Source: Myxococcus sp. CA023
GTDB taxonomy: Bacteria > Myxococcota > Myxococcia > Myxococcales > Myxococcaceae
Reading direction: 5' to 3'
Length of the DNA stretch: 64,000 bases
Assembly: GCF_010998615.1 (NCBI RefSeq)
Contig: NZ_JAAEAH010000035.1
Coordinates: 1-64,000 of the forward strand
Shown: piece after piece, positions 10,386-20,716 of the stretch
Position numbering within the stretch: the first letter of the stretch is position 1
Layout: each line of letters starts with the position of its first letter
Position numbers and translations under genes: made by a program
The notes under the pieces: generated by a model
Told to the model about the DNA's origin: nothing
Seen by the model: only the letters and a program-made list of their open reading frames with translations
Database searches by the model: none

Positions 10386-10414
10386 TTGCCCGTGGATGTG
10401 GTTTGTGGTAGTAG
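10386..10414 (+). promoter_or_regulatory. Candidate sigma-70-type promoter of cdnL
   Basis: A TTGCCC hexamer (10386-10391) and TAGTAG (10409-10414) are separated by 17 bp, upstream of cdnL. Each matches only about half of the consensus, so this is a moderate candidate. Transcription would begin near 10421, inside a small hairpin. Confidence 0.4.
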
Positions 10415-10416
10415 TG

Positions 10417-10434
10417 CCCGGCTGAAAGGCCGGG
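10417..10434 (+). promoter_or_regulatory. GC hairpin in the cdnL leader
   Basis: CCCGGC (10417-10422) pairs with GCCGGG (10429-10434) around a six-base loop. It lies 12 bases before a perfect AAGGAGG Shine-Dalgarno (10447-10453). It could stabilise the leader or modulate translation; it has no U-tract. Confidence 0.4.
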
Positions 10435-10459
10435 AACGAGTCTTTCAAGGAGGCAGTGA

Positions 10460-10954
10460 GTGCAGACCAGCTTCAAGACTGGTGACAAGGCGGTCTACCC
10501 GGGCCAGGGCGTCGGTGAAGTGATGGGTATCGAACACACCGAGGTGGCCGGGCAGCGCCAGTCCTTCTACGTGCTGCGCATCCTGGAGAACGGAATGCGG
10601 ATCATGATCCCGATCAACAAGGTCGGGTCGGTCGGTCTCCGGGAGATCATCAGCGAGGAGGACGTCAAGCAGGTCTACTCCATCCTCAAGGAGAAGGACA
10701 TCTCCGTTGACTCCACGACGTGGAACCGTCGTTACCGGGAGTACATGGAGAAGATCAAGACGGGCTCGGTGTTCGAAATCGCCGAAGTGCTCCGCGACCT
10801 CTACCTCCTGAAGGGCGACAAGGACCTCTCCTTTGGCGAGCGGAAGATGCTGGATACCGCGCGCTCGCTGCTCATCAAGGAGCTGTCGCTGGCCAAGGAC
10901 TGCTCCGAGGAAGAAATCGAGTCGGACCTGAAGAAGATCTTCAACCTGGCCTGA
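10460..10954 (+). CDS. cdnL: CdnL, CarD-family RNA polymerase-binding regulator
   Basis: The 164-residue protein has an N-terminal RNAP-interacting Tudor-like domain (about residues 1-65: FKTGDKAVYPGQGVGEV, then IPINKVGSVGLREI). An all-helical DNA-binding C-terminal domain follows, with the conserved WNRRYREYMEKIKTG segment near residue 87. In Myxococcus xanthus CdnL is essential. It binds the RNA polymerase beta subunit and stabilises open complexes at rRNA and other promoters. The protein lacks the HMGA-like tail of CarD itself, which separates the two. The start is GTG at 10460, set by a perfect AAGGAGG six bases upstream. It is monocistronic, with its own terminator. Confidence 0.95.
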   Translation: MQTSFKTGDKAVYPGQGVGEVMGIEHTEVAGQRQSFYVLRILENGMRIMIPINKVGSVGLREIISEEDVKQVYSILKEKDISVDSTTWNRRYREYMEKIKTGSVFEIAEVLRDLYLLKGDKDLSFGERKMLDTARSLLIKELSLAKDCSEEEIESDLKKIFNLA

Positions 10955-10982
10955 GCCGTCCAGCTGCCGTCCAAGACTCGTC

Positions 10983-11020
10983 GCCCCGGGTTCCCAGTCA
11001 GGGGGCTCGGGGTTTCGTCT
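10983..11020 (+). terminator. Rho-independent terminator of cdnL
   Basis: Arms 10983-10995 and 11001-11013 form a 13-pair stem (four G-U pairs) around the loop AGTCA. A T-rich TTTCGTCTTT follows. It begins 28 bases after the cdnL stop, so cdnL is probably a single-gene transcript. Confidence 0.75.
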
Positions 11021-11044
11021 TTCCACGCCACATCATGCCCGCCC

Positions 11045-11692
11045 ATGAGTGAGCAGCTTCCGCAGTCCCCCTCGGAAGAGGCGCGAGCGCGCCGCATCGC
11101 GGAGCTCGAGTTCCGGTTGTCACGCCGCCGCGTGGGCGTACGTCCCATGGCCGCGGTCATGGCCATCGCCGTGGGACTGGTGCTGCTCGGCATGCAGTGG
11201 AAGGACTTGTCGTATTTCCTGTCTCCAATCGTGCCGCTGACGCTGGGGGCGGAAGGGGCGTACCGCTTCGAGGCGCTCACTTCCAACCGATACGCCCAGG
11301 CGCATGGTGTGCCCACGGTCCGGGGCGCCTATGAGCGCGCGGACGGTGCGCTGTATGTCCTCGTGGGGCTGCGGGACTCGCCCTTCGTGGTGCGCCGGCC
11401 AGCGCTCCCGGGGGAGCAGTGGATGGATGGCCGTCCGCCGCCGCAGCCCGACCAGCGTCCCTTCGCCGTGCGAGGACGGCTGCTGGCGCAAGAGGATGCC
11501 CCTCGCTACCGCGACGCCCTGGCCCTGATGGAGCGCATGGGCGAGCTCCAACCGCGGGACGGCCGGTTGTGGCTGCTCATCGAAGGCGAGCGGCCCGGCG
11601 CGGACAGGGGGTTGCTGCTCGTGTGCCTGGCGCTGGTCACCTTCGTGGTGCTCAACGCGATGCTGCTGGTCAGGGGGCTGAAGCGCCGGTGA
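11045..11692 (+). CDS. Two-TM membrane protein of unknown function
   Basis: The 215-residue protein has a basic, Arg-rich cytoplasmic N-terminus. A first TM helix (about residues 35-52, MAAVMAIAVGLVLLGMQW) is followed by an extracytoplasmic domain of about 130 residues with beta-like strands (GALYVLVGLRDSPFVVRR). A second TM helix lies near the end (about 190-209), before a basic LKRR tail. No family is recognised. The start ATG at 11045 lies just after the cdnL terminator. The 3' end overlaps the convergent FHA/TPR gene by 23 bp. Confidence 0.65.
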   Translation: MSEQLPQSPSEEARARRIAELEFRLSRRRVGVRPMAAVMAIAVGLVLLGMQWKDLSYFLSPIVPLTLGAEGAYRFEALTSNRYAQAHGVPTVRGAYERADGALYVLVGLRDSPFVVRRPALPGEQWMDGRPPPQPDQRPFAVRGRLLAQEDAPRYRDALALMERMGELQPRDGRLWLLIEGERPGADRGLLLVCLALVTFVVLNAMLLVRGLKRR

Positions 11693-13139
11693 GCCGGCCG
11701 AGTTGCTCGCGGGCCTCGCGGTTGCCAGTGTCGTGCTTCAGGGCCTGCTCGAAGGCGGCGCGCGCCTCGTTCACCCGGCCCGCGGCGGCATGCTCCGTGC
11801 CGACCTGGACGTGGAGTCGCGACAACTGCTTGCGCAGGGGCGGTCCGTGTTTGCTCCAGCCATGTGCCAGGGCATCGTCCACGGAAATGGCGAGCGTCAG
11901 CTGGGCAATGGCCTCCGGGAAGTCCCGCTGCGCCAGGGCCTTCTTCGCCTGCGCCTCGGCGGTCTCGAAACGGATGAGCTGCCCGTGCAGCGCGGTGAGC
12001 TTCTCCGCCTGGGCCAGGTCCCGGGCCGCCGCCAAATCTCCCGCTTCGTAGCGGCGCAGGACCTCGGCCTCCTTCGCGGAGGTGGCGTCGGATGGCGCCG
12101 CCGCCGAATCGAGCGCCCCAGCCGTCCGCTTGTTCGAGGGGGCAACGGCCATGGGACGCACCTGCTTCGTGGTGCCCCGCGCCACGTTCAGGGCGCTGAT
12201 GCCCGTGGCCTTGGGCGTCAGGGGCGCGTTCTCCTCTTTGGGGGGCGGATTCTCCGTGGTGGTCGTCGCGGCTCCAACCGCCGTGTCGCCTGTTTTCTCG
12301 GCGCTGCTGGCTGCGGGCACTTCCATGTCGAGCCGCGTGGGCGCACCCGACACGACCACGGTCGGCGAAGCGGCGGCCGCATTCCGAGGGGCCGCCGGTG
12401 GCGGGGCGGGAGCGGTGTGCTCCGTGCCGCCGGCCATCTGCATGGAAAGCAGAGCGATGAGCGCGGCCACACCCGAACCGAGCGCCGCGGCGCCCAGGGC
12501 CACGCCCACCGTGCTCAAGGCCCTGCGCGAAGGCGGCGCGTCGTCGTGGGAGACCGCGGGCACACCCAGGGCAGGGGTTCCACCGGGACCGCGCAGGCGC
12601 AGCAGGGCATTGCCGAGGGACACCTCGTCCCCCGGCATCAGTTCGACCTCCGAGGTGATGCGATGGCGGTTGAGGAAGGTGCCGTTCTGGCTGCTGAGGT
12701 CCTTCAGGTAGAAGCGCTCGCCGCGGCGGGTCAGGTGCGCATGCCGACGGCTGATGGACGGGTGTTGCAGGCGGAGGTCGGACGAGGAGGACCGCCCGAT
12801 GACCAGCGCCCCCTGTTTGACGGGCACCAACTGCCCGGCGCCGGGGCCTCGCTCGACGTACAGGAAGGCAGGCGCGTACCCGGGGTCCGAGTACTCATTC
12901 GAGGTGTCGAAGCGGGAGGCGAGCTCGCGGTCGCTGTTGGCGCGCCCTCCCGGGCCCTGGCGCCGGCTGCGGCGGGAGCCGGCGGGAAACTGGGGCACCC
13001 GCTGGGGACGCGGGTCGTCAGCCTGGAGCGGATCCACCTCGTCGTCATCGAAGGGCAGCTCCACGTCTGAATCCTGGGGCGCCTGCGTACCGGGCGGGCG
13101 GGGCGGCCGAGGGGGCCGCTTTGGGTTCGGTGGAGCCAT
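11670..13139 (-). CDS. FHA-domain protein with TM helix and TPR-like C-terminus
   Basis: This 489-residue protein has a Pro-rich, then acidic, cytoplasmic N-terminus. An FHA domain follows at about residues 92-183 (VIGRSSSSDLRL, SISRRHAHL, DLSSQNGTFLNRH). One TM helix lies near 205-228, then a long Ala/Thr/Pro linker, then a C-terminal helical region from about 345 that reads as TPR (ARAAFEQALKHDTGNREAREQLGRL). The protein could link phosphothreonine binding inside the cell to an outside scaffold. ATG 13139 has better ribosome-site spacing than ATG 13148. It is divergent from cysS across 98 bp. Confidence 0.82.
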   Translation of the reverse strand: MAPPNPKRPPRPPRPPGTQAPQDSDVELPFDDDEVDPLQADDPRPQRVPQFPAGSRRSRRQGPGGRANSDRELASRFDTSNEYSDPGYAPAFLYVERGPGAGQLVPVKQGALVIGRSSSSDLRLQHPSISRRHAHLTRRGERFYLKDLSSQNGTFLNRHRITSEVELMPGDEVSLGNALLRLRGPGGTPALGVPAVSHDDAPPSRRALSTVGVALGAAALGSGVAALIALLSMQMAGGTEHTAPAPPPAAPRNAAAASPTVVVSGAPTRLDMEVPAASSAEKTGDTAVGAATTTTENPPPKEENAPLTPKATGISALNVARGTTKQVRPMAVAPSNKRTAGALDSAAAPSDATSAKEAEVLRRYEAGDLAAARDLAQAEKLTALHGQLIRFETAEAQAKKALAQRDFPEAIAQLTLAISVDDALAHGWSKHGPPLRKQLSRLHVQVGTEHAAAGRVNEARAAFEQALKHDTGNREAREQLGRLTGASAP

Positions 13140-13237
13140 GATGCCCATTCTCCCAGATTGGGGGCGGCGACGAACCCCTTGCGAATACTGGCCTGTCCGC
13201 GACCCGAGACTCTAGAGTGCGGGACGCACCCACGCCT

Positions 13238-14731
13238 ATGGACCCGAGAGGATTGCCGCACGTGACCCCGCCCGCCATCCGGCTCTTCAACACGATGACC
13301 ATGCAGAAGGAGCTGCTGCAGCCCGCCATTCCTGGCGAGGTGGGGGTCTACGTCTGTGGTCCTACCGTCTACAGCTACATCCATATCGGGAATGCCCGCA
13401 CCTTCACCTCCTTCGACGTGGTGGTCCGCTACCTCCGTCACCGGGGCCTGAAGGTCCGGTACGTCCGCAACTTCACGGACGTGGACGACAAGATCATCAA
13501 GGCGGCCGCGGAGACTGGGGAGGCCCCCGTGGAGCTGGCGGCACGCTACGTGGAGATCTTCCGGGAGGACACCCGGGCGCTCCACCTGCAGGAGCCGGAC
13601 TTCTCGCCGCGGGTGAGCGACCACCTCCCCGAAATCATCGCCATCATCCAGAAGCTCGTGGACAAGGGCCACGCGTACGCCTCCCAGGGCGACGTGTACT
13701 TCTCCGTGAGCAGCGACGCGGACTACGCGAAGCTGTCCAAGCGCAACCTGGACGAGCTGTGCGTAGGCGAGCGCGTGCAGCCGGGTGAGCAGAAGCGCGA
13801 GCCGCTCGACTTCGCCCTGTGGAAGGCGGCCAAGCCGGGAGAGCCCGCGTGGGAGAGCCCCTGGGGCCCCGGCCGTCCGGGCTGGCACATCGAGTGCTCC
13901 GCCATGAGCGCGAAGTACCTGGGTGAGACGTTCGACATCCACGGCGGCGCGCTGGACCTCATCTTCCCCCACCACGAGAACGAAATCGCCCAGAGCGAGT
14001 CCGCCAACGGCGTGACCTTCGCCCGGTATTGGATGCACTGCGGCTTCCTGGACCTGGAAGGCGCGAAGATGTCCAAGTCGCTGGGCAACGTGGTGCGCCT
14101 GCGCGACGCGCTGACCAAGGTGGACCCGGAAGCGCTGCGCTTCTTCTTCCTCGCCACGCACTACCGCCACCCGCTGTCGTTCTCCGACAAGGCGCTGGCG
14201 GATGCTGAGACGCGCATGGAGTACTTCTACGAGACGCTCCGCAAGGTGGACGAGCGAATCTCGGGGAAGGACTTCGGCAAGGGGCCCCTGCATGGCGACC
14301 CGCAGCGCTTCTTCACCGAGTTCGAGTCCGCCATGGACGACGACTTCAATACCGCGGGCGGCCTGGGCGCGCTGTCGGGGCTCTTCGGGTTGATGAACGA
14401 GCTGACCGACAAGCCGCCCGTGAAGGACAAGGCCCTGGTGGGCCGCACACTGCAGGCGCTGCGTGAGGACGTGCGCAGGGTGTCTGGCGTCCTGGGCCTC
14501 TTCGAAGACGCGGCCGATGCGTGGCTGCTGCGCCGCCGCGAGCGCGCCGTGCGCGAGCGGGGCATCGACGTGGCGGAGGTGGAGCGCCTGCTGGGCGAGC
14601 GCACCGCTGCTCGCGCGGCGAAGGACTTCGCCGCCGCGGACCGGGTGCGAAGCGAGCTGAAGCAGAAGGGCGTGGAAATCATGGACACGCCCGCTGGCAC
14701 GACGTGGAAGGTGGCGCCGCTCCAGGGCTGA
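13238..14731 (+). CDS. cysS: Cysteinyl-tRNA synthetase
   Basis: This class I aminoacyl-tRNA synthetase charges tRNA-Cys. The 497-residue length fits. The YVCGPTVYSYIHIGNARTF segment gives the zinc Cys and the HIGH-type signature (HIGN). WHIECSAM and HHENEIAQSE supply the remaining zinc ligands, and GAKMSKSLGN is the KMSKS loop. The DALR-type helical domain and the short C-terminal module (DRVRSELKQKGVEIMDT) are present. ATG at 13238 is used; an in-frame GTG at 13217 would add seven residues without clear support. Confidence 0.97.
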   Translation: MDPRGLPHVTPPAIRLFNTMTMQKELLQPAIPGEVGVYVCGPTVYSYIHIGNARTFTSFDVVVRYLRHRGLKVRYVRNFTDVDDKIIKAAAETGEAPVELAARYVEIFREDTRALHLQEPDFSPRVSDHLPEIIAIIQKLVDKGHAYASQGDVYFSVSSDADYAKLSKRNLDELCVGERVQPGEQKREPLDFALWKAAKPGEPAWESPWGPGRPGWHIECSAMSAKYLGETFDIHGGALDLIFPHHENEIAQSESANGVTFARYWMHCGFLDLEGAKMSKSLGNVVRLRDALTKVDPEALRFFFLATHYRHPLSFSDKALADAETRMEYFYETLRKVDERISGKDFGKGPLHGDPQRFFTEFESAMDDDFNTAGGLGALSGLFGLMNELTDKPPVKDKALVGRTLQALREDVRRVSGVLGLFEDAADAWLLRRRERAVRERGIDVAEVERLLGERTAARAAKDFAAADRVRSELKQKGVEIMDTPAGTTWKVAPLQG

Positions 14732-14778
14732 TGCAGTGCTTCGGGTGTCCCGGGCTTCGTGTTAGGGCTCGGGACACC

Positions 14779-16458
14779 ATGATGCGCTCGCTGTCCCTGC
14801 TTCTCGCCCTCTGCTCCGCTCCGGCGCTCGCGCAGCGCGTGCAGTTGACGACGCCCGCGGAGCAGTCCGCGTCCGGTGTCATCGCTCCGGAGGTGCTGCG
14901 CGCGCACGTGCGCTTCCTCGCGAATGACCTGCTGGAGGGCCGTGGTCCCGGCACACGGGGGGACGCGCTCGCGCAGGCGTACATCGCTTCGCAGTTCGAG
15001 GCGCTCGGGTTGCAGCCGTCGGGCACGGACGGCTCGTACCTGCAGCCTTTTGACCTGGTGGGCGTCACCAGCAGCCCCAAGGATTTGTCGTTCCAGACGC
15101 CCCAGGGCGCGGTGCACCTGAAGTTCCACCACGACTTCATCGCCGTGTCCGGCGTGCAGGCCCCCGAGTCGAAGCTGGCGGCGTCCGAGCTCGTCTTCGT
15201 GGGCTACGGCATCCAGGCCCCCGAGTACCAGTGGGACGATTTCAAGGGGATGGACCTGCGCGGCAAGACGCTGCTCATCCTCAATAGCGACCCGGAGGAT
15301 GACCCGCAGCTCTTCGCGGGGAAGACGCGGCTCTGGTACGGCCGCTGGGATTACAAGTACGAGCAGGCCGCGAAGATGGGCGCGGCGGGCGCCATCATCA
15401 TCCACACCACGCCGAGCGCGGGCTACCCGTGGCAGGTGGTGCAGACGTCGTGGACGGGCGAGCAGTTCGAGCTGCCCTCGGCGGAGGGACCCCGCCTCCA
15501 GGTGAAGGCCTGGACGACCGAGCAGGCCACGCGCCGGGTGTTGCAACTGGCGGGCAAGGACCTGGGCGCGCTGTGGGCCGCCGCGCAGACGCGCGACTTC
15601 CAGCCCGTGCCACTCGGGGTGACGGTGTCGTCGCGCCTCACCAACACGGTGCGCCGCAGTCCCACCGCCAACGTGCTGGCGCTGCTGCCCGGAAGCGACC
15701 CGAAGCTGTCCCAGGAGGTGGTGCTCTACACCGCGCACCATGACCACCTGGGCCGCAAGGAAGGCGGCAAGCCGGGCGAGGACACCATCTACAACGGCGC
15801 GCTCGACAACGCGTCCGGTGTGTCGGCGATGCTCAACATCGCCAAGGCGTTCAAGGCCCTTCCCAAGGCGCCGCGCCGCTCCATCCTCTTCGCCGCCGTG
15901 GCCGCCGAGGAGCAGGGGCTGCTGGGCTCGCAGTACCTGGCCGAGCACCCGCCCGTGCCCCACGGCCGGGTCGCCGCCAACATCAACATCGACGGCGCCA
16001 ACATCCATGGCCGCACCCGCGACCTCACCGTCATCGGACTGGGCAAGTCCAACCTGGACGCCACGCTGGTCGCCCTGGCGAAGACGCAGAACCGGGTGGT
16101 GAAGGCGGACCAGTTGTCGGACCGCGGCTTCTTCTACCGGTCGGACCAGTTCAACTTCGCCAAGCGGGGCATTCCCGCCGCGTACTTCGGCAGTGGGATG
16201 GACTTCATCGGCAAGCCGGAGGGCTGGGGCAAGCAGCAGCGGGAGGTCTGGGAGTCGAAGCACTACCACCAGCCATCGGACGAGCTGCGTCCGGATTGGG
16301 ACTTTTCCGGCGCGGTGGAGGACGTCCGCCTGTTCTTCCTGCTGGGGGCCCACGTTGCCCGGCAACCGGAGCTGCCGCGCTGGAACAAGGGGGATGAGTT
16401 CGAGGCTGCCCGGCTGCAATCCCTGGAAGCGTTGAAGCGGCAGGACACTTCGAAGTAG
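14779..16458 (+). CDS. Secreted M28-family aminopeptidase with PA domain
   Basis: The 559-residue exported peptidase starts with a signal peptide ([19 protein letters not shown]). A start 258 bp upstream is possible only by running through cysS in another frame, so ATG 14779 was chosen. A protease-associated insert (about residues 130-260: [20 protein letters not shown]) sits inside the catalytic domain. The di-zinc M28 ligands can be read in order: H in TAHHDHLG near residue 320, D in [13 protein letters not shown] in [11 protein letters not shown] in [11 protein letters not shown], and H in YHQPSDE. It is an extracellular or periplasmic aminopeptidase; the substrate cannot be read. Confidence 0.9.
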   Translation: MMRSLSLLLALCSAPALAQRVQLTTPAEQSASGVIAPEVLRAHVRFLANDLLEGRGPGTRGDALAQAYIASQFEALGLQPSGTDGSYLQPFDLVGVTSSPKDLSFQTPQGAVHLKFHHDFIAVSGVQAPESKLAASELVFVGYGIQAPEYQWDDFKGMDLRGKTLLILNSDPEDDPQLFAGKTRLWYGRWDYKYEQAAKMGAAGAIIIHTTPSAGYPWQVVQTSWTGEQFELPSAEGPRLQVKAWTTEQATRRVLQLAGKDLGALWAAAQTRDFQPVPLGVTVSSRLTNTVRRSPTANVLALLPGSDPKLSQEVVLYTAHHDHLGRKEGGKPGEDTIYNGALDNASGVSAMLNIAKAFKALPKAPRRSILFAAVAAEEQGLLGSQYLAEHPPVPHGRVAANINIDGANIHGRTRDLTVIGLGKSNLDATLVALAKTQNRVVKADQLSDRGFFYRSDQFNFAKRGIPAAYFGSGMDFIGKPEGWGKQQREVWESKHYHQPSDELRPDWDFSGAVEDVRLFFLLGAHVARQPELPRWNKGDEFEAARLQSLEALKRQDTSK

Positions 16459-16511
16459 CGCGGTCACGAACATCCGGCCTTCCCACCCGCGCGGTGTTAA
16501 GTCTCGCGGGT

Positions 16512-18626
16512 ATGTCGGACTTTCAGCTCGTCAGCGAACACAGTCCCGGAGGCGACCAGCCGAGGGCCATTGGCGAACTCACGCAGGGCCTCCTGCGGGG
16601 TGACCGCTACCAAACCCTCCTGGGCGTCACCGGGTCAGGCAAGACGTTCACGATGGCGAACGTCATCGCCAACGTGCAGCGGCCCACGCTGGTGATGGCC
16701 CATAACAAGACGCTGGCCGCGCAGCTCTACGGCGAATTCAAGGCGCTCTTCCCGCACAACGCCGTCGAGTACTTCGTCTCGTACTACGACTACTACCAGC
16801 CCGAGGCCTACGTTCCGTCGACGGACACCTTCATCGAGAAGGACTCGTCCATCAACGACAACATCGAACGGATGCGCCACTCGGCCACCCATTCGCTGCG
16901 CACGCGGGACGACGTCATCATCGTCGCCAGCGTGTCCTGCATCTACGGCCTGGGCGCGGCCCGCAGCTACGTGGACCTGGCGGTGCGCGCGGCGGTGGGC
17001 GAGGAGATGGGCCGCGACACCTTCATGCGCAAGCTGGTGGAGGCTCAGTACAAGCGCAACGACTTGGACTTCCACCGCGGCACCTTCCGCGCGCGCGGAG
17101 ACACCGTCGAGGTGTTCCCCGCGTACGAGGAGGAGCGGGCCGTGCGCGTCAGCTTCTTCGGTGACGAGGTGGAGCGCGTCACCGAGTTCGACCCGCTGCG
17201 CGGCGTGACGCTGGGCGCGCTGGAGAAAATCGTCATCTTCCCCGCCAGCCACTACGTGGCGGAGGAGGACGTGCGCCGGCGCGCGATTCAGACCATCCGC
17301 GACGAGCTGTCCGAACAACTGCAGACGTTCAAGCGCGAGGGCAAGCTGTTGGAGGCGCAGCGGCTGGAGCAGCGCGCCATGTTCGACTTGGAGATGATTG
17401 AGCAGGTCGGCTACTGCAGCGGCATCGAGAACTACTCCCGGCACTTCTCCGGCCGCGCGGCGGGAGAGCCGCCGCCGTGCCTCATCGACTACTTCCCACG
17501 CAACCTGCTGGTGATGCTCGACGAGAGCCACCAGACGGTGCCGCAGATTGGCGCCATGTACCGCGGTGACCGCGCGCGCAAGGAGACGCTGGTGGGCTTC
17601 GGCTTCCGCCTGCCCAGCGCGCTGGACAACCGCCCGCTCAAGTTTGGTGAGTTCGAGGAACTGGTGCCCCAGGCCATCTTCGTCTCCGCGACGCCGGCGG
17701 AGTACGAGCTTCAGAAGTCACAGGGCGTGGTGGTGGAGCAGATCATCCGCCCCACGGGCCTGACCGACCCGGAGGTGGAGATTCGCCCCGTGGGCAATCA
17801 GGTGGACGACCTGCTGGAGGAGGTGCGCCAGCGCGTGTCCCGCAGTGAGCGCGTCCTGGTGACGACGCTCACCAAGCGCATGGCGGAAGACCTCACGGAG
17901 TACTTCTCCGACGTGGGCGTGCGCGTGCGCTACCTGCACTCGGACATCGACGCGATTGAGCGCATGGCCATCATCCGCGACCTGCGCAAGGGCGAGTTCG
18001 ACGTCCTGGTGGGCATCAACCTGCTGCGCGAGGGCCTGGACATCCCCGAGGTGTCCCTGGTGGCCATCCTGGACGCGGACAAGGAAGGCTTCCTGCGCAG
18101 CCACGTCTCCCTCATCCAGACGATTGGCCGCGCGGCCCGCAACGTGAGCGGCCGCGTCATCATGTACGCGGACAACGTCACCGACTCCATGAAGAAGGCC
18201 CTGGAGGAGACGACGCGCCGCCGCGACATCCAGCGCGCGTACAACCAGGAGCACGGCATCACCCCGCGTTCGGTGAAGAGCAACATCACCGACCTGTCCG
18301 AGCACGCGGCCTACGATGCGGGGGACGTGGGCGCCCTGCCGATGGCGGCCGAAGGCGAGGACGACGTCCTCCAGCCGAAGGAAATCAAGCGGCTCATCGA
18401 GGAATTCACCAAGGAGATGCTCGCCGCCGCGGACGAGATGCAGTTCGAGAAGGCGGCCGAGTATCGCGACCGCGTGCAACTCTTGAAGGACATGGACCTG
18501 GGGCTCAAGCCGGCGTCGCGCTCGCTGCTGCGGGCCCCGGCGAAGGCGGCGGAAGCGGAAGCCCCGAAGAAGGGCAAGGGGCGCGGGGGCGGAGGACGCT
18601 CCGCGCGGGCCCGGAGCCGCAAGTAG
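16512..18626 (+). CDS. uvrB: UvrABC system protein B
   Basis: UvrB is the damage-verification helicase of nucleotide excision repair. It is loaded by UvrA and recruits UvrC. The 704-residue protein has Walker A (GVTGSGKTF) near residue 40. The DNA-gripping beta-hairpin region ([20 protein letters not shown]), the DESH Walker B, and helicase motifs including [14 protein letters not shown] and IGRAARN are also present. A UVR domain near residue 640 ([20 protein letters not shown]) contacts UvrC. ATG 16512 starts the usual MSDFQL sequence. The C-terminal Lys/Arg/Gly tail is a lineage extension. uvrC follows after 12 bp. Confidence 0.98.
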   Translation: MSDFQLVSEHSPGGDQPRAIGELTQGLLRGDRYQTLLGVTGSGKTFTMANVIANVQRPTLVMAHNKTLAAQLYGEFKALFPHNAVEYFVSYYDYYQPEAYVPSTDTFIEKDSSINDNIERMRHSATHSLRTRDDVIIVASVSCIYGLGAARSYVDLAVRAAVGEEMGRDTFMRKLVEAQYKRNDLDFHRGTFRARGDTVEVFPAYEEERAVRVSFFGDEVERVTEFDPLRGVTLGALEKIVIFPASHYVAEEDVRRRAIQTIRDELSEQLQTFKREGKLLEAQRLEQRAMFDLEMIEQVGYCSGIENYSRHFSGRAAGEPPPCLIDYFPRNLLVMLDESHQTVPQIGAMYRGDRARKETLVGFGFRLPSALDNRPLKFGEFEELVPQAIFVSATPAEYELQKSQGVVVEQIIRPTGLTDPEVEIRPVGNQVDDLLEEVRQRVSRSERVLVTTLTKRMAEDLTEYFSDVGVRVRYLHSDIDAIERMAIIRDLRKGEFDVLVGINLLREGLDIPEVSLVAILDADKEGFLRSHVSLIQTIGRAARNVSGRVIMYADNVTDSMKKALEETTRRRDIQRAYNQEHGITPRSVKSNITDLSEHAAYDAGDVGALPMAAEGEDDVLQPKEIKRLIEEFTKEMLAAADEMQFEKAAEYRDRVQLLKDMDLGLKPASRSLLRAPAKAAEAEAPKKGKGRGGGGRSARARSRK

Positions 18627-18638
18627 GCGGGGGCTGGC

Positions 18639-20579
18639 ATGGACGCGAAGCTCCTGGAGAAGCTGGACGCACTGCCCACCGAGCCCGGCGTGTACCTGAT
18701 GAAGGACCGCCGGGGTCAGGTCATCTACGTCGGCAAGGCCATCAACCTGCGCAGCCGGGTGCGCTCGTACTTCAACCGCACAGGCGACACGCGCGTCTTC
18801 GTGTCCTTGTTGGACCAGTTGCTGGGTGACCTGGAGACGGTGCTCGTCAGCAACGAGAAGGAAGCGCTGCTGCTCGAAAACGAGCTCATCAAGAAGCACC
18901 GGCCGCGCTTCAACGTCCTGCTCAAGGACGACAAGCAGTTCATCTCCCTGCGCCTGGACCGCACCCAGTCCTATCCGCGCCTGGAAGTGGTGCGCAAATA
19001 CGAGCGCGACGGCGCGCGCTACTTCGGGCCGTACTCCAGCGCGGGGGCCATTCGCGAGACGCTGCGGGTGGTCAACCGCTTCTTCCGCCTGCGCACGTGC
19101 ACCGACCACGTGCTGGCCAACCGCAAGCGGCCCTGCCTGTTGCACCAGATTGGCCGTTGTCCCGCCCCGTGCGTGTACCCGGTGCCCCAGGAGGACTACC
19201 ACCGCAGCGTGGACGAGGTGGTGATGTTCCTGGAGGGCAAGGCGGGGGAGTTGGTGGAGGGCCTGCGCCTGCGCATGAAGCGCGCCGCGCAGGAGCTCAA
19301 GTTCGAGGAGGCCGCGCGGATACGAGACCAGCTCAGCGCCATCGAGCGGAGCCTGGAGCGGCAGAAGGTCGCCACCACCGACTTCAAGGACCAGGATGTC
19401 TTCGCCTTCCACCGGGAAGGGGACCGCATCCTGTTCTACGTCCTGTGGGTGCGGCAGGGCCGGCTCAACGGCGGGCAGGCCTTCCCCTTCGGTAGCCAGG
19501 AGTTTCCCGACGAGGAGCTGATCGCCTCGTTCGTCAACCTCTACTACGACCAGGGCAGCTTCGTGCCGGAGGAGGTGCTGCTGCCGCTGGAACTGGAGGA
19601 CGGCACCGGGGGGCTCGAGGCACTCCTCACGGAGCGCAAGGGCGAGCGCGTGCGCGTCCTGGTGCCCAAGCGTGGGGAGAAGCTGGACCTGGTGAAGATG
19701 GCGGCGAAGAACGCCGACCAGGCCTTCGTGGAGCGCCGCCGCACGAAGGACGAGACGGACACCGTGCTGTCCCGGCTCCAGCAGCGGCTGGGCCTGCGCA
19801 ACTACCCGCGCCGCATGGAGTGCTTCGACATCTCGCACTTCCAGGGTTCGGCCATCGTCGCGTCGCAGGTGGCGGTGACGGACGGGGACGCGGACAAGTC
19901 GCGCTACCGGAAGTACAAAATCAAGACGCTGGAGAAGCAGGACGACTTCGCCAGCATGTACGAGGTCATCTCCCGCCGCCTGAAGAAGGGCCTGGAGGAC
20001 AATGACCTGCCGGACCTGCTCGTCATCGACGGTGGCAAGGGACAACTGGCCAGCGCGCACGCGGCGATGAAGGACGTGGGCGTGGATTCGGTGGACGTGG
20101 TGGGTCTGGCCAAGAGCCGCGACCTGGAGGTGTTCGACCGCGACGCGGAGAGCGCCCGAAGCCCCGAGCGCGTCTTCGTGGTGGGGCGCAAGGACCCCAT
20201 CGTCCTGTCCCAGAACTCGGCGGAGATGTTCATGCTCACGCGAATGCGGGACGAGGCCCACCGCTTCGCCATCACCTTCCAGAAGCAGGTGCTGCGCAAG
20301 AGCCGGGTGCGTTCGGCGCTGGAGGACATCCCCGGCGTGGGCGAGACGCGGCGGAAGCAACTGCTTCGGCACTTCGGTTCGCTCAAGCGGGTGGGGGACG
20401 CCTCCATCGAGGAGCTCGCGGAAGTCGTCGGACCGGCCATGGCGGAACGCGTCCATGCGGGCCTCCACGGGCATCCAGAAGAGGATGCGGAAGATCCCGT
20501 ACGGGAGGCTTCCCTTGACGACGCGCACGAACCCGTTGACGAAAAAACGCAGGGAGGGTCGCCACGCGGGGCAGCGTGA
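18639..20579 (+). CDS. uvrC: UvrABC system protein C
   Basis: UvrC makes the two incisions in excision repair. The 646-residue protein shows the N-terminal GIY-YIG nuclease ([18 protein letters not shown]) for the 3' cut and a Cys-containing stretch near residues 148-180. A UVR motif ([21 protein letters not shown]) lies near residue 215. The RNase H-like nuclease for the 5' cut follows (FDISHFQG and VIDGGKGQL), then the HRFAITFQ strand and C-terminal helix-hairpin-helix repeats. It sits 12 bp after uvrB, which fits one operon. An acidic tail of about 30 residues extends beyond the last HhH. Confidence 0.98.
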   Translation: MDAKLLEKLDALPTEPGVYLMKDRRGQVIYVGKAINLRSRVRSYFNRTGDTRVFVSLLDQLLGDLETVLVSNEKEALLLENELIKKHRPRFNVLLKDDKQFISLRLDRTQSYPRLEVVRKYERDGARYFGPYSSAGAIRETLRVVNRFFRLRTCTDHVLANRKRPCLLHQIGRCPAPCVYPVPQEDYHRSVDEVVMFLEGKAGELVEGLRLRMKRAAQELKFEEAARIRDQLSAIERSLERQKVATTDFKDQDVFAFHREGDRILFYVLWVRQGRLNGGQAFPFGSQEFPDEELIASFVNLYYDQGSFVPEEVLLPLELEDGTGGLEALLTERKGERVRVLVPKRGEKLDLVKMAAKNADQAFVERRRTKDETDTVLSRLQQRLGLRNYPRRMECFDISHFQGSAIVASQVAVTDGDADKSRYRKYKIKTLEKQDDFASMYEVISRRLKKGLEDNDLPDLLVIDGGKGQLASAHAAMKDVGVDSVDVVGLAKSRDLEVFDRDAESARSPERVFVVGRKDPIVLSQNSAEMFMLTRMRDEAHRFAITFQKQVLRKSRVRSALEDIPGVGETRRKQLLRHFGSLKRVGDASIEELAEVVGPAMAERVHAGLHGHPEEDAEDPVREASLDDAHEPVDEKTQGGSPRGAA

Positions 20580-20603
20580 TTAATTTCCGCTGCAGACCTG
20601 ATG

Positions 20604-20640
20604 GGAAGTGCGCTGGAAGCGCGACGTTCCTGGGGTTTTT
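20604..20640 (+). terminator. Terminator after uvrC
   Basis: GGAA (20604-20607) plus GCGC (20610-20613) pair with GCGC (20619-20622) plus TTCC (20627-20630) across a small internal loop. TGGGG and five T residues (20636-20640) follow. It sits 24 bases after the uvrC stop. Confidence 0.5.
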
Positions 20641-20642
20641 CA

Positions 20643-20672
20643 TTGCGACTGGGCTCGGCGCTGAACTATAGC
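20643..20672 (+). promoter_or_regulatory. Candidate sigma-70-type promoter of the DUF507 gene
   Basis: TTGCGA (20643-20648) and TATAGC (20667-20672) are 18 bp apart; each matches four of six consensus bases. The promoter follows the uvrC terminator directly and would start transcription about 38 bases before the DUF507 ATG. Confidence 0.5.
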
Positions 20673-20716
20673 GGTTGACGATTCCGAGCACGTTTCACAG
20701 AGGGCGAGGGACCGAC

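Noticed and set aside
14521-14778. An N-terminal extension of the M28 peptidase into cysS
   Set aside because: It overlaps cysS in another frame, is Arg/Gly-rich, and would bury a clear signal peptide beginning at 14779.
17718-20528. A 936-codon open frame antisense to uvrB-uvrC, and similar long antisense frames at 57351-59942 and 14227-16473
   Set aside because: They mirror real genes and are rich in His, Arg, Val and Leu, as expected from reverse reading of GC-rich codons. No domain is recognisable and they have no ribosome site.
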